From positions 26,688-90,687 of the forward strand of contig JAZOBE010000015.1 of the NCBI GenBank assembly GCA_045595785.1: a stretch of 64,000 nucleotides of DNA. The letters are read 5' to 3'. Source of the stretch: SFLA01 sp045595785. Its GTDB lineage: Bacteria; Bacillota; Clostridia; Oscillospirales; CAG-382. A model generated the notes under the pieces. It worked only from the letters and a program-made list of their open reading frames with translations, made no database searches and had not been told where the DNA came from. Both the position numbers and the translations under genes were made by a program. Position 1 is the stretch's first letter. Each line of letters begins with the position of its first letter. This document shows, in pieces, positions 33,397 through 42,321 of this stretch.

Positions 33397-34425
33397 TCAG
33401 TTTAACGGATGAACGGTGAAGTATATTTCCTGTTCTTCCGGCGTACCGAAAAGATAATCGGGGTTATAGGGAAGAAAACGCCAACGAGCAACTGTATGCT
33501 CCGTCGCCTCTTGCCAGCAATCCTTTCGATATATGTCCTCATAAATTTCACGGGTAATGCCGAAATGATCGATAAATTCGATTATATTTTGTTCGGTATC
33601 ACTTACGGCATCCAGCCAATCTTCGAATTCGTCAACACCGACGTACTCAATGAGACGGCGGTCTATAATATAATACCTTTTGGTATAACCGTTTCTATCT
33701 TCCAAAGATGTGTAATGATCATCAATTTCAGGAATGACATAAGCGTTTAGTAAATAATCCGAATGATTCCAGTATTCCTCAGAAAAAATAGCATCATAGC
33801 GAAATGCGTACAATCGGAACATCAAATAAATGGGGATTTCGCCTTCCTTTGACTTGCCGAATTCCTCAATGAATTTGTTGCAATGCGCAACGTATTCCTC
33901 TTTGGTTATACCATAATATTCGCATAATGCAGGCATATTAATAGCAGTAGTTCCGTTAAACAGCTTTAAGTATTCATCAGCAAAAATGCTCGAACCGGCT
34001 TTTCCATCTATATACTCCAATAGCAAACCGTCTATAGTAAAATAATACGCACGATGTTTGCCGTCGCGTCTGAGATCTTCGTCGGAGTCAGCGATGCCTA
34101 ATATATAAGTTTCAAACCAGTCGTTAATTTCATCAATTCCATACCAAACGTATTCTTCCGTAGAAACCTCGGGAGTTTGGCTTTCATCAGACTGTTCGTA
34201 ATCGGAAACTTCGGGAGTAGGAGCAGAGCTTTCATCAGACTGTTCGTAATCAGAAACTTCGGGCTCGGAGCCCTGCTGTTCAGATTTATGCGGAGCGGAT
34301 GTCTGTCCATCACCGCTTTCGTTTTGCGAAACGCTCGCGTTGCTTTCGTTATCGGTAACTTCACAAGCAGTAAATACAAACACAAACGCAAGAAGCAGTG
34401 CAGTTATTAAGTATATTTTTTTCAT
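33397..34425 (-). CDS. Predicted lipoprotein with repeated acidic linker
   Basis: 342 residues. Lipobox FTAC (Cys21), then a low-complexity linker to about residue 90 that contains two copies of PEVSDYEQSDES with a 16-residue period. A globular domain follows (about 90-342), rich in Tyr, Asp and Glu, with two related-looking segments: INMPALCEYYGITKEEYVAHCNKF and IIEFIDHFGITREIYEDIYRKD. These suggest an internal duplication. No family recognised. Divergent from the other lipoprotein gene at 34674, with which it shares a 248-base intergenic region. Confidence 0.82.
   Translation of the reverse strand: MKKIYLITALLLAFVFVFTACEVTDNESNASVSQNESGDGQTSAPHKSEQQGSEPEVSDYEQSDESSAPTPEVSDYEQSDESQTPEVSTEEYVWYGIDEINDWFETYILGIADSDEDLRRDGKHRAYYFTIDGLLLEYIDGKAGSSIFADEYLKLFNGTTAINMPALCEYYGITKEEYVAHCNKFIEEFGKSKEGEIPIYLMFRLYAFRYDAIFSEEYWNHSDYLLNAYVIPEIDDHYTSLEDRNGYTKRYYIIDRRLIEYVGVDEFEDWLDAVSDTEQNIIEFIDHFGITREIYEDIYRKDCWQEATEHTVARWRFLPYNPDYLFGTPEEQEIYFTVHPLN
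34181..34263. repeat. Two tandem 48-bp units in the lipoprotein linker
   Basis: 35 bases at 34181-34215 recur at 34229-34263 with one mismatch; the period is 48 bases (16 codons). The repeat encodes the PEVSDYEQSDES linker, so copy number could vary by slippage without breaking the frame. Confidence 0.85.
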
Positions 34426-34476
34426 TAGATATCAACTCCTTTAATATGGAATAACAAAAAGTTTGCTTACACTTAC

Positions 34477-34504
34477 ATTATACATATTATGGCAAAAATG
34501 TCTA
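34477..34504 (-). promoter_or_regulatory. Possible promoter of the lipoprotein gene ending at 33397
   Basis: Minus strand TAGACA (34499-34504), 16-bp spacer, TATAAT (34477-34482), 51 bases before the ATG at 34425. Confidence 0.6.
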
Positions 34505-34618
34505 TAAACAAATTGTAAACAAAAAACATTTTTGTATAAATGCACAAAAAGGAGCGTTTATTTTTAGTAAAATGCATATTAACAGAGGTTGTATGTTGAA
34601 GCGTGGTTTGTATATCAC

Positions 34619-34647
34619 TTGACCGACACAATGGTGTGTGGTATAAT
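34619..34647 (+). promoter_or_regulatory. Promoter of the lipoprotein gene at 34674
   Basis: TTGACC (34619-34624), 17-bp spacer ending GTGTGTGG, TATAAT (34642-34647), 26 bases before the ATG. Confidence 0.85.
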
Positions 34648-34673
34648 AATACAAACAATGACGGAGGTGCGGT

Positions 34674-36206
34674 ATGCGGACGAGGTTTATCAGCTTAATA
34701 TTGCTAATATTATCGGTGATGTCCTGCTTTGCGGGGTGCGTGGATGACGAAGAAAGCAGCGAGCTTTCCGACACCGTGTCCGAAATTGAAAATGTAAATT
34801 ATATATCCAAGACTGTCACCTTTATCGAGCCCGGCTCTAATCTTAGTTTGGTTGGGAAGATGGATATCATTGTGGACGGCAACGCGGAATACGCTTTTCA
34901 CAGTAAAGTGCCTTTTTCGGAAAGAGAGGTATGTGTCTCTGCCACAAAAAAGCTACTGAATTTTCTTAACGTGTATACGGATTTGGAAATATATATTTAC
35001 GATGAGTCTGAACATGCTTTCCGATATGCCGAGGCGGGGAAAATATATACTTTTGAGCAGGACTTTGAGAGCGCGGATTATATCGCAGACGTGTTGTTTT
35101 CCATCTTCGGCGGATATTGCAATTACGGGCTTGTTTACGGATATGCACATTTTCTGCAGGAAGAATTGTTTGGAATAAAAACCGAATATAACAAGCCGGA
35201 GTTTGTTGACGGCTGGCAGTATTACGATATAAATCTTTTGTGCTTTGATACAAGGTTCGTTTCCGAAGAGGATAAAGAAAACGTACAGAATATATCAAAG
35301 AATTTTGTTAAAACTTATATATCCCGCAACGGCGTGAAAGCCTTTAACCGCCTTCTTTTTTCAAGCGGAAAAACAGACGACACCTCTTTGTTTTTGCGTT
35401 CCCTTTCCGATTATTATAAGGAAAACGGTGTAACCCCCGTACTTTCGGAAATACTGTACAGCTATGGCGGCACCAGTTTCCATTATTACGCCGCCTGCGA
35501 TTACGCTGTCTTTTGCGTAACCCCCGATTGGCAGGACAGACTGTATGGCAGAGCACCCTCTGTCTCTCACGGATTTCTCAATTCCGATTATTCCAAAACA
35601 AAGGAGTATTTCGAAGTAACCGAAAGGGAATTCGGAAACTACCGCACACTTTTGGGGTTTGAATCCTATAAAGAGGGATTGTATATCGTTTTTAATGATA
35701 AAAATTCCAATTACTACAAGGAAACCCACAGCATCTATATGTCCTCTCACGCAAATCTGATGTATACTTATATTCTGTCACTGGTGTCGGAAAAGGATAT
35801 GGAGTTTTGGCAGACCAGAGGACTTGCGACGTATATCAGCCTTAAGGAGGATGTGTACGGTATTCCCGTTATAAACGAGTATTATAAAAACCGCGGTAAC
35901 GGCCCTTCCTGGGCATTTGCCAACGAGTTTGTGGAAAAAACGGGCAGGGATATAGACGTGGTTACGGATATGGATGATCTGACCCATCTGTTTATGCGTT
36001 ACTACGACGATTATTATACGGAAACCGGAGATTCCGCCGCCTCTTTTACCTACTATTTAATATCTCTTTTCGGTGAAGAAAGGGTTACCGATTATCTTTT
36101 GGGACGCATAGAGCTTTCGTCTCTTACCGAAAAAACCTTGGATGAATTAAAGGCGGATTGGGAAACTTTTGTGAATACCGAATATTCCGAATACTTTATG
36201 GAGTAA
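34674..36206 (+). CDS. Predicted lipoprotein with a degenerate gluzincin-like region
   Basis: 510 residues. Lipobox FAGC (Cys22), then a mixed domain. Around residues 355-400 it reads THSIYMSSHANLMYTYIL, then DMEFWQTRGLATYISLKED. This has the layout of MA-clan peptidases (HExxH followed by a W-x-x-x-G-L-A-x-Y helix), but the HExxH glutamate and second histidine are missing. If the likeness is real, it is an inactive relative kept for binding. The ATG at 34674 follows GGAGGTG. It is monocistronic with its own promoter and terminator. Confidence 0.8.
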   Translation: MRTRFISLILLILSVMSCFAGCVDDEESSELSDTVSEIENVNYISKTVTFIEPGSNLSLVGKMDIIVDGNAEYAFHSKVPFSEREVCVSATKKLLNFLNVYTDLEIYIYDESEHAFRYAEAGKIYTFEQDFESADYIADVLFSIFGGYCNYGLVYGYAHFLQEELFGIKTEYNKPEFVDGWQYYDINLLCFDTRFVSEEDKENVQNISKNFVKTYISRNGVKAFNRLLFSSGKTDDTSLFLRSLSDYYKENGVTPVLSEILYSYGGTSFHYYAACDYAVFCVTPDWQDRLYGRAPSVSHGFLNSDYSKTKEYFEVTEREFGNYRTLLGFESYKEGLYIVFNDKNSNYYKETHSIYMSSHANLMYTYILSLVSEKDMEFWQTRGLATYISLKEDVYGIPVINEYYKNRGNGPSWAFANEFVEKTGRDIDVVTDMDDLTHLFMRYYDDYYTETGDSAASFTYYLISLFGEERVTDYLLGRIELSSLTEKTLDELKADWETFVNTEYSEYFME

Positions 36207-36217
36207 AATAACCTTTG

Positions 36218-36246
36218 CGGCTGTCAAAAAAGACAGCCGTTTTTTC
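36218..36246 (+). terminator. Terminator before gltX
   Basis: 8-bp stem CGGCTGTC/GACAGCCG (36218-36225 with 36232-36239), AAAAAA loop, TTTTTT run. Confidence 0.9.
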
Positions 36247-36266
36247 GTATATATTTTGTTTACTAC

Positions 36267-36295
36267 TTGAAAAACCTCGGATTTGGTGGTATAAT
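36267..36295 (+). promoter_or_regulatory. Promoter of gltX-glnS
   Basis: TTGAAA (36267-36272), 17-bp spacer ending TTGGTGG, TATAAT (36290-36295), 37 bases before the gltX ATG. No T-box leader fits in this space. Confidence 0.82.
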
Positions 36296-36332
36296 CTTAC
36301 AGATTAGTATATTATTTTGGAGAAATGTAATT

Positions 36333-37973
36333 ATGGATAACAACTTTCTTGCAGAGCTTTTGTTTCCCGATATAAAGACCACCCCTGCGGATATGGAGGC
36401 GTTGTATCCTCCCCGCAACCTGCCCGAGGGCGCTCAGGTAACCCGTTTTGCACCCAGCCCCACCGGCTTTATGCATCTGGGTAACCTTTACGGCGCTTTG
36501 GCAGATGAGCGTATGGCGCATCTTACGGGCGGCGTTTTCTACCTCCGTATTGAGGATACCGATGATAAGCGTACCGTTGAAAACGGTGTTGCTCTTATTA
36601 TAAGTGCACTTGAGAAGTTTGACCTTCATTTTGACGAAGGCGCTACCGCTGACGGTGATAACGGTGCATACGGTCCTTACCGCCAGAGTGAGAGAAAGAA
36701 TATTTACCAGACCTACGCAAAAGAGCTTGTAAAGAATGGCTATGCATATCCTTGCTTCTGCACTGAAGAGGAGCTTGCCGCCAACCGTGCTGAGCAGGAG
36801 GCGCAAAAACTCACTCCCGGTTATTACGGAAAGTGGGCTGTCTGGAGAGATGCGGATATAGAAAGAATACAGTCTGCACTTAACGAGGGCAAGCCCTTCG
36901 TTCTCCGCTTCAGAAGCGAGGGCGACTGTAACAACAAGCTTAAATTTACCGATATGATCAAGGGAGTTATCGACGTTACCGAAAACGATATCGATCACGT
37001 GCTCCTTAAGTCTGACGGTATTCCCACATACCATTTCGCACACGCTGTGGATGACCATCTTATGCGTACCACTCACGTTGTACGTGACGAAAGCTGGCTT
37101 TCCACCCTGCCTTTCCACATCCAGCTCTTTAAGGCACTGGGCTTCAGAATGCCCAAATACTGTCATACCGCACAGGTGCTTAAAAATGACGGAAACGGCA
37201 AGCGTAAGCTTTCCAAGCGTAAGGACCCCGAGGCGGCGCTTACTTATTACCACGAGCAGGGATATCCCGCCAACGCGGTAAAGGAATATCTGCTTACTCT
37301 GCTTAACTCTAATTTTGAGGAATGGCGTCTTGCAAACCCCGCACTTCCTTTGGAGGAGTTTAAGTTCAGTCCCAAGAAGATGAGCATTTCCGGCTGTCTG
37401 TTCAGCTTTGAAAAGCTTAACGACGTTTCCAAAAACGTTATAGCTTCTCTTGACGCTTCTCAGGTAGTGGATTCCGTTATCGCTTGGGCAAAGGAATATG
37501 ACCCTGAGTTTGCATCTACTCTGGAATCTGACCGCGCTTATGCAGAAAGCATTTTCGCCATCGGCAGAGGAGGCAACAAGCCCCGTAAGGACCTTACCAC
37601 CTGGGCAGACGCAAAGCCTTACGTTTCCTTCTTCTATGATAAATATTTTGAATATACCGATAGTCTTTCGGCAAATGCTGATGATATCAAGGCTTGTCTT
37701 GATGGATTTATCGCCGCTTGGAAAGAGACTGACGACCAGACCCAGTGGTTTGATACCATTAAGGCCGTAGGTGAGCAGAACGGCTTCTGTCCCAATATGA
37801 AGGAATATAAAAAAGATCCCACCGACTGGAAGGGAAGCGTAGGTGACGTAAGCGCATTCTTGCGTGTTGCGGTTACCGGAAAAACCGTTTCTCCCGACCT
37901 GTATACCGTAATGAATATTCTTGGTGCGGAAAAGGTTGCCGCACGAATCAATGCTTTTAAGGAGACTCTGTAA
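36333..37973 (+). CDS. gltX: Glutamyl-tRNA synthetase
   Basis: 546-residue class I synthetase that charges tRNA-Glu. Class I motif 1 reads FAPSPTGFMHLGNLYGAL (HLG in place of HIGH). The KMSKS-type loop reads KRKLSKRKDP. The central IEDTDDKR and VDDHLMRTTHVVRDESW segments are standard. The start is ATG 36333; an upstream in-frame TTG at 36267 is the -35 box itself. It is longer than E. coli GltX (471) in its anticodon-binding half. glnS follows after two bases, so both are made from one message. Confidence 0.95.
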   Translation: MDNNFLAELLFPDIKTTPADMEALYPPRNLPEGAQVTRFAPSPTGFMHLGNLYGALADERMAHLTGGVFYLRIEDTDDKRTVENGVALIISALEKFDLHFDEGATADGDNGAYGPYRQSERKNIYQTYAKELVKNGYAYPCFCTEEELAANRAEQEAQKLTPGYYGKWAVWRDADIERIQSALNEGKPFVLRFRSEGDCNNKLKFTDMIKGVIDVTENDIDHVLLKSDGIPTYHFAHAVDDHLMRTTHVVRDESWLSTLPFHIQLFKALGFRMPKYCHTAQVLKNDGNGKRKLSKRKDPEAALTYYHEQGYPANAVKEYLLTLLNSNFEEWRLANPALPLEEFKFSPKKMSISGCLFSFEKLNDVSKNVIASLDASQVVDSVIAWAKEYDPEFASTLESDRAYAESIFAIGRGGNKPRKDLTTWADAKPYVSFFYDKYFEYTDSLSANADDIKACLDGFIAAWKETDDQTQWFDTIKAVGEQNGFCPNMKEYKKDPTDWKGSVGDVSAFLRVAVTGKTVSPDLYTVMNILGAEKVAARINAFKETL

Positions 37974-37975
37974 AA

Positions 37976-39619
37976 ATGGAAGAGAATAACAGCAATTTCC
38001 TTTATGATATAATACGTTCCGACCTTGAGACGGGCAAAGAGGACCACGTCCACACTCGTTTTCCGCCGGAGCCTAACGGCTATCTCCATATCGGCTCTCT
38101 TAAGGCAATATGGATAAACGCCACTGCAGCAAAGACCTTTGACGGTAAGTTTAACCTTCGTTATGACGATACCAACCCCGGAAAAGAAGACGTTGAGTAC
38201 GTTGACAGCATTTATGAGGATATCCGTTGGCTTGGCTTTGAGCCTACCGGCGGCGTGTTCTACGGAAGCGATTATTTCGGTAAATGCTATGAATACGCAG
38301 TAAAGCTTATAAAAGAGGGCAAGGCGTACGTTTGCGATCTTACCGCAGACGAAATGACCGCATACCGCGGTACTCTTACCGAGCCGGGCAAGGAATCACC
38401 TTGGCGCAACCGCAGTGTTGAGGAAAATCTTGAGCTCTTTGAGCGTATGAAGAACGGCGAATTTCCCGATGGAGCCAAGACTCTCCGCGCAAAAATAGAT
38501 ATGGCTTCTCCCAATCTTGTTATGCGTGACCCTGCTATTTTCCGTATCCGCCACATGTCTCATCACAGACAGGGGGATGCATGGTGTATATATCCTCTTT
38601 ACGATTTCGCTCATCCTATTCAGGACGCAATGGAGGGTATCACCCATTCCATGTGCTCTATCGAGTTTACCAACAACCGTCCTCTTTATGATTGGGTTGT
38701 TGATAATATTGATTTTGAGCACAAGCCTCATCAGTACGAATTTGCGCGCCTTAACGTTACTCATACCGTAATGAGCAAGCGTTATCTCCGCGCATTGGTT
38801 GAAAACGGTATTGCCGACGGTTGGGATGACCCCCGTCTTCCCACTCTTTGCGGTCTCCGCCGCAGAGGATATACTCCCTCGGCGCTTATAGATTTCGTTT
38901 CCCGTGCCGGCGTTTCCCGTGCATACAGCATTGTGGATTACGATCTGCTTGAGCATTGTATCCGTGAGGAGCTTAACAAGAAAGCACTTCGCCGCGTTGC
39001 GGTCCTTGACCCTGTTAAGGTTACCGTAACCAACTATTTTGAGGACAAAAAGGAATTCTTCTCTTTGTCCAACAATCCTTCGGATCCCGATGCAGGCAGA
39101 CGCGATGTTCCTTTTACCCGTACTCTTTATATTGACCGTGATGACGTTTCTCTCGATCCTCCTCCCAAGTATTTCCGTATGAAGAAGGGCGGCGAGGTTC
39201 GTCTTATGGGCGGTTATATCGTTAAGTGCGAGGATATCCTTACCGACGAAAACGGAGTTATTACCGAGGTACTTTGTACTGCTGACCTTGAAACCGGCTG
39301 CGGTATGCCTGCAGACGGCAGAAAAATAAAGGGCACCATCCATTGGCTTTCCGCCGCAGACGCGATAGAGGCTGACGTTGCTCTTTACGACAAGCTGTTT
39401 ACCGAAGCGGATATGACCAAGGTACCTTCCTCCGAGTACGATAACTATCTTAATCCCGATTCCGTTAAGCATATCAAGGCTTATCTTGAGCCTGCTCTTG
39501 CTTTGGCTCAGGACGGCGAGCGCTTCCAGTTTGTCCGCACCGGCTATTTCTGCAAGGACACCAAGCACGAGAATACATTTAACAGAATAGTAGTCCTTAA
39601 GGATTCCAAACCTTTCTAA
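37976..39619 (+). CDS. glnS: Glutaminyl-tRNA synthetase
   Basis: 547-residue class I synthetase that charges tRNA-Gln directly. Diagnostic segments: RFPPEPNGYLHIGSLKAI (HIGH motif), LRYDDTNPGKE, the VMSKRYL KMSKS loop, and the C-terminal two-barrel anticodon domain ending RTGYFCKDTKHENTFNRIVVLKDS. Many Firmicutes lack GlnRS and use GatCAB amidation instead; here a full-length gene sits two bases after gltX. A terminator follows. Confidence 0.97.
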   Translation: MEENNSNFLYDIIRSDLETGKEDHVHTRFPPEPNGYLHIGSLKAIWINATAAKTFDGKFNLRYDDTNPGKEDVEYVDSIYEDIRWLGFEPTGGVFYGSDYFGKCYEYAVKLIKEGKAYVCDLTADEMTAYRGTLTEPGKESPWRNRSVEENLELFERMKNGEFPDGAKTLRAKIDMASPNLVMRDPAIFRIRHMSHHRQGDAWCIYPLYDFAHPIQDAMEGITHSMCSIEFTNNRPLYDWVVDNIDFEHKPHQYEFARLNVTHTVMSKRYLRALVENGIADGWDDPRLPTLCGLRRRGYTPSALIDFVSRAGVSRAYSIVDYDLLEHCIREELNKKALRRVAVLDPVKVTVTNYFEDKKEFFSLSNNPSDPDAGRRDVPFTRTLYIDRDDVSLDPPPKYFRMKKGGEVRLMGGYIVKCEDILTDENGVITEVLCTADLETGCGMPADGRKIKGTIHWLSAADAIEADVALYDKLFTEADMTKVPSSEYDNYLNPDSVKHIKAYLEPALALAQDGERFQFVRTGYFCKDTKHENTFNRIVVLKDSKPF

Positions 39620-39627
39620 AACACAAA

Positions 39628-39668
39628 ACACCCCAAGAAGTCGCAAGCTTTCTTGGGGTGTATCTTTT
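39628..39668. terminator. Terminator between glnS and the HAD gene
   Basis: 12-bp perfect stem ACACCCCAAGAA/TTCTTGGGGTGT (39628-39639 with 39650-39661), then ATCTTTTTTT. The genes on both sides converge on it. Confidence 0.9.
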
Positions 39669-39687
39669 TTTGTGGGGTATCCTTTTT

Positions 39688-40299
39688 TTATCCTATTTGT
39701 TTAAAGCTTGTATAGATTTCGTCAGCCTTGGTTTCGGGAGAAAGAGAGAATTCATCAAAGAAAAGTGTATGAACGCCTGCGTTTATACCGCTTCCGATAT
39801 CTATCTCTCTGTCACCTATCATAACCGTTTTTTCCTTGTCCAGCGAATGCTCTTTTACAAGATATTCGATAGCATCGGGCGCAGGCTTAAAGGGAAAACC
39901 GTTTTCCACGGTAATTACCTCGGTAAACAGACCCAGTATGCCTTGCTTACCCAAAAGCTCCAATGCCTTTTTATCTCTGTGGGTAAACAGAAAATGCTTT
40001 CCGCCTCTGTTCAGAATACGGTTCAGCGCATCCTCCACGCCGTCATATATTTTTATGACAGGCTCAAAATCATCGGTAAGCTCGTAAACGTAAAACTGCT
40101 TGTATTCCTCGTCAGTCAGTCCGTAATGGCGTACTGCAGTTCCTACAGTTATACGAAGCAGCTTTTCCGCCTCGTTTACGTCAATCTCCTTGCCGTTATC
40201 CGCAAGTGCTTGTGTCAGCGCCGCCGCGGTGTGGGGATAGCTGTCAAACAATGTGCCGTCAAAATCCCAAATGAAATTATCGTATTTTTCAGTTATCAT
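39688..40299 (-). CDS. HAD hydrolase (phosphoglycolate phosphatase-like)
   Basis: 203 residues. HAD motif I is WDFDGTLFDS, motif II Thr lies in LFTHRDKKA, motif III Lys in FPFKPAPD, and motif IV is MIGDREIDIGSGINAG. The helical cap (about 17-85) marks subclass IA, as in phosphoglycolate or beta-phosphoglucomutase-like phosphatases. Substrate unknown. Its ATG at 40299 lies inside the last codons of the LtaS-like gene (11-base overlap), so the two are translated together. No clear biochemical link is evident. Confidence 0.92.
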   Translation of the reverse strand: MITEKYDNFIWDFDGTLFDSYPHTAAALTQALADNGKEIDVNEAEKLLRITVGTAVRHYGLTDEEYKQFYVYELTDDFEPVIKIYDGVEDALNRILNRGGKHFLFTHRDKKALELLGKQGILGLFTEVITVENGFPFKPAPDAIEYLVKEHSLDKEKTVMIGDREIDIGSGINAGVHTLFFDEFSLSPETKADEIYTSFKQIG

Positions 40300-42253
40300 G
40301 GAAATACCTGTAATTTATCTGCTTTCTTAAAAGATATTGCTTTTGCAGTTCTTCGGGAAGCTCAAACATAGAGTAAAGATTGCCTTCCGTGTCTGCGGCA
40401 ACGTAATCGTTGGCGGCAGGGAAGTCATTACGCTGGGTGTAGAGAAAATCGTAATATTCATCTGTCTCAACATCCATACGGTGCATAACGTATGCCATAA
40501 GAAGCTCGTAGTTAAGCCACTCTACGTCCTGCTCACCAAGGTCAAAGTTACCGACAACAAGACACTCTGTATCGTATTTACGGTAGGTGTCAAGGATATT
40601 GTTGCCTGTGTTGAAATAAGGCAGGTCGGCAATACGCTCATAGGTGCCGTCCTCTTTTGCGGTTATTGCTTTAAGGTTAGGAAGATGGTCACCGTAGAAA
40701 ATAATAATGGTGTTTTCTTCCAAGCCCTGAATATAATCGTACAGCTTGCCAAGCTGTCTGTCCGCGTCATAAAGACCTTGGGCAAAACAGCGTATAGAGC
40801 CCTTCATATACGATGAGTAATCCTCGGGCGCTTTTGTAACGTCTACAGTGTAATGGCTGTAGCCGTTATCATCAATATATTTACCGTAATAATAAGAGCC
40901 GTGAAGCTGTGCGGTGTTTATCATAACGAAAAAGTTTTCGTCGTTTTTCCATTCGTCGCCCTCAATAAACTTTATTACCTGATCAGCCAGATAATCGTCG
41001 GATGGTCTGCCGGCCAGCTTGCGGACTCCCTTCAGCTCGTGGCGGAAATCGGTGTCATCAATACCGAAATAAGGGTATACCTTCGTGCGGTCAAAGAGCG
41101 AGGATTCCCACGCGGTAATTATCTTGTTGTAATAGTCCGCTTCGCCGAGAATATCGAAAAAGTTAGGCGTTCCCTCAAAATTCTCGCTGTCATACATTTG
41201 AGTGTAGGGAACGAATCCGGGTGAGTATACCGCAAGGTTGCTTCCTGTGAATACCTCAAACTCCGCATTTGCGCTTAGTCCGCCGAATACGGGAGATATC
41301 ATCTTGAACACGTGTCCTTCTTTGGAAAGCTTTTCATAATTTTCGGTAAGCTCGGTACCGGTAGGGGTAGAAAACTCAAATTCGCCAAGCTGGTCAATGT
41401 CCCAGAATGATTCGGAGAACACCATTATAATATTACAATCGCCCCAGGTGTTTTCAAATTCGTCTCTCGCTTCCTTGGAAGCTTCCTCAAGCACCTTGTC
41501 AAGATATTCTTCGTCATATCCCTCAGGCTTGAATATTCGGCTTTCCACCGCTTGTCCGTACATGCCGGATACAACGCCGTATCTGATATAATATTTCAGG
41601 CTGGTGGTAGGGTAATCGGAATCACGCTTATCGTAAGAATAAAATGTGTTAAGCGTAAAAGTATTTAGAGACTGTATGGGAGCAATAAGCAAAAACAGCA
41701 CAGCAAAGGCTGTTGCACCTACCGCAATTCCGCCCCATTTGTATTTAAGCCTGAAGCGCAAAAGCACGCCGATAACAATTATAAGCGCAAGTATCAGACC
41801 GTATTTTACCAGAGAGCCGGATATTCTTCCCAAAAGTTCGGGAATAGAAACCTCTGCAACAAGGTCACCGAGAGTTCCCGCACTGCGGAAGAAGTTTATA
41901 TCCGAAAAATACACAGGGTTATCGGACATTTGTATCTTAACGTACTGCACTGCGGAGAATACGAAAGCAACACCGGCAAGAGTAGCGTTTGACGCAATAG
42001 AAGAGGTGGTTATTGCAGTGAACAGCGCGTTGAACAGTATTACAAGGATATATGAAAACAAATATCCGCTTGCAAACTGGGTATCTCTGATTGTGGTAGT
42101 ATCAAGAAAAAAGTTGTTTATACATAAATTGATAATGCATGGCACAACAAGAAAATGATAAACATACCGTATTACCGTAAACCATTTTGTGTCGGTATAT
42201 TTTTTTATGCTCTCTTTTATTACATCAAAGGTGCTTTTTTTGCTTGTATTCAT
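40289..42253 (-). CDS. LTA synthase-like membrane sulfatase-fold protein
   Basis: 654 residues. Five membrane segments in the first 200 residues, then an outer alkaline-phosphatase/sulfatase domain. Metal motif NIIMVFSESFWD (Glu281), nucleophile region FGGLSANAEFEVFTG, WESSLFDR, TAQLHGSYYYG and FYGDHLPNL. LtaS-family enzymes polymerise glycerol phosphate onto a glycolipid, or add it to other sugars, outside the cell. Here the usual catalytic Thr is Ser327, which could change activity. No processing site for a secreted form is obvious. Translationally coupled to a HAD phosphatase. Confidence 0.92.
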   Translation of the reverse strand: MNTSKKSTFDVIKESIKKYTDTKWFTVIRYVYHFLVVPCIINLCINNFFLDTTTIRDTQFASGYLFSYILVILFNALFTAITTSSIASNATLAGVAFVFSAVQYVKIQMSDNPVYFSDINFFRSAGTLGDLVAEVSIPELLGRISGSLVKYGLILALIIVIGVLLRFRLKYKWGGIAVGATAFAVLFLLIAPIQSLNTFTLNTFYSYDKRDSDYPTTSLKYYIRYGVVSGMYGQAVESRIFKPEGYDEEYLDKVLEEASKEARDEFENTWGDCNIIMVFSESFWDIDQLGEFEFSTPTGTELTENYEKLSKEGHVFKMISPVFGGLSANAEFEVFTGSNLAVYSPGFVPYTQMYDSENFEGTPNFFDILGEADYYNKIITAWESSLFDRTKVYPYFGIDDTDFRHELKGVRKLAGRPSDDYLADQVIKFIEGDEWKNDENFFVMINTAQLHGSYYYGKYIDDNGYSHYTVDVTKAPEDYSSYMKGSIRCFAQGLYDADRQLGKLYDYIQGLEENTIIIFYGDHLPNLKAITAKEDGTYERIADLPYFNTGNNILDTYRKYDTECLVVGNFDLGEQDVEWLNYELLMAYVMHRMDVETDEYYDFLYTQRNDFPAANDYVAADTEGNLYSMFELPEELQKQYLLRKQINYRYFHDN

Positions 42254-42287
42254 TTTTTACCTCATGATTATTAACAATTAACAAACA

Positions 42288-42310
42288 GCGCCCCTGAATA
42301 TCAGGGGCGC
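42288..42310 (-). terminator. Terminator after tsf
   Basis: 10-bp stem GCGCCCCTGA/TCAGGGGCGC (42288-42297 with 42301-42310), 3-nt loop, followed on the minus strand by TGTTTGTTAATTGTT. It separates rpsB-tsf from the LtaS-like gene. Confidence 0.8.
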
Positions 42311-42321
42311 CGATTTAACCA

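Noticed and set aside
36207..36332. T-box or other riboswitch before gltX, and likewise before alaS and lysS
   Set aside because: The space is too short and there is no T-box TGG sequence or specifier stem; lysS and alaS are inside operons.
38396..39646. 416-codon open frame opposite glnS
   Set aside because: Shadow of glnS, starting within the terminator.
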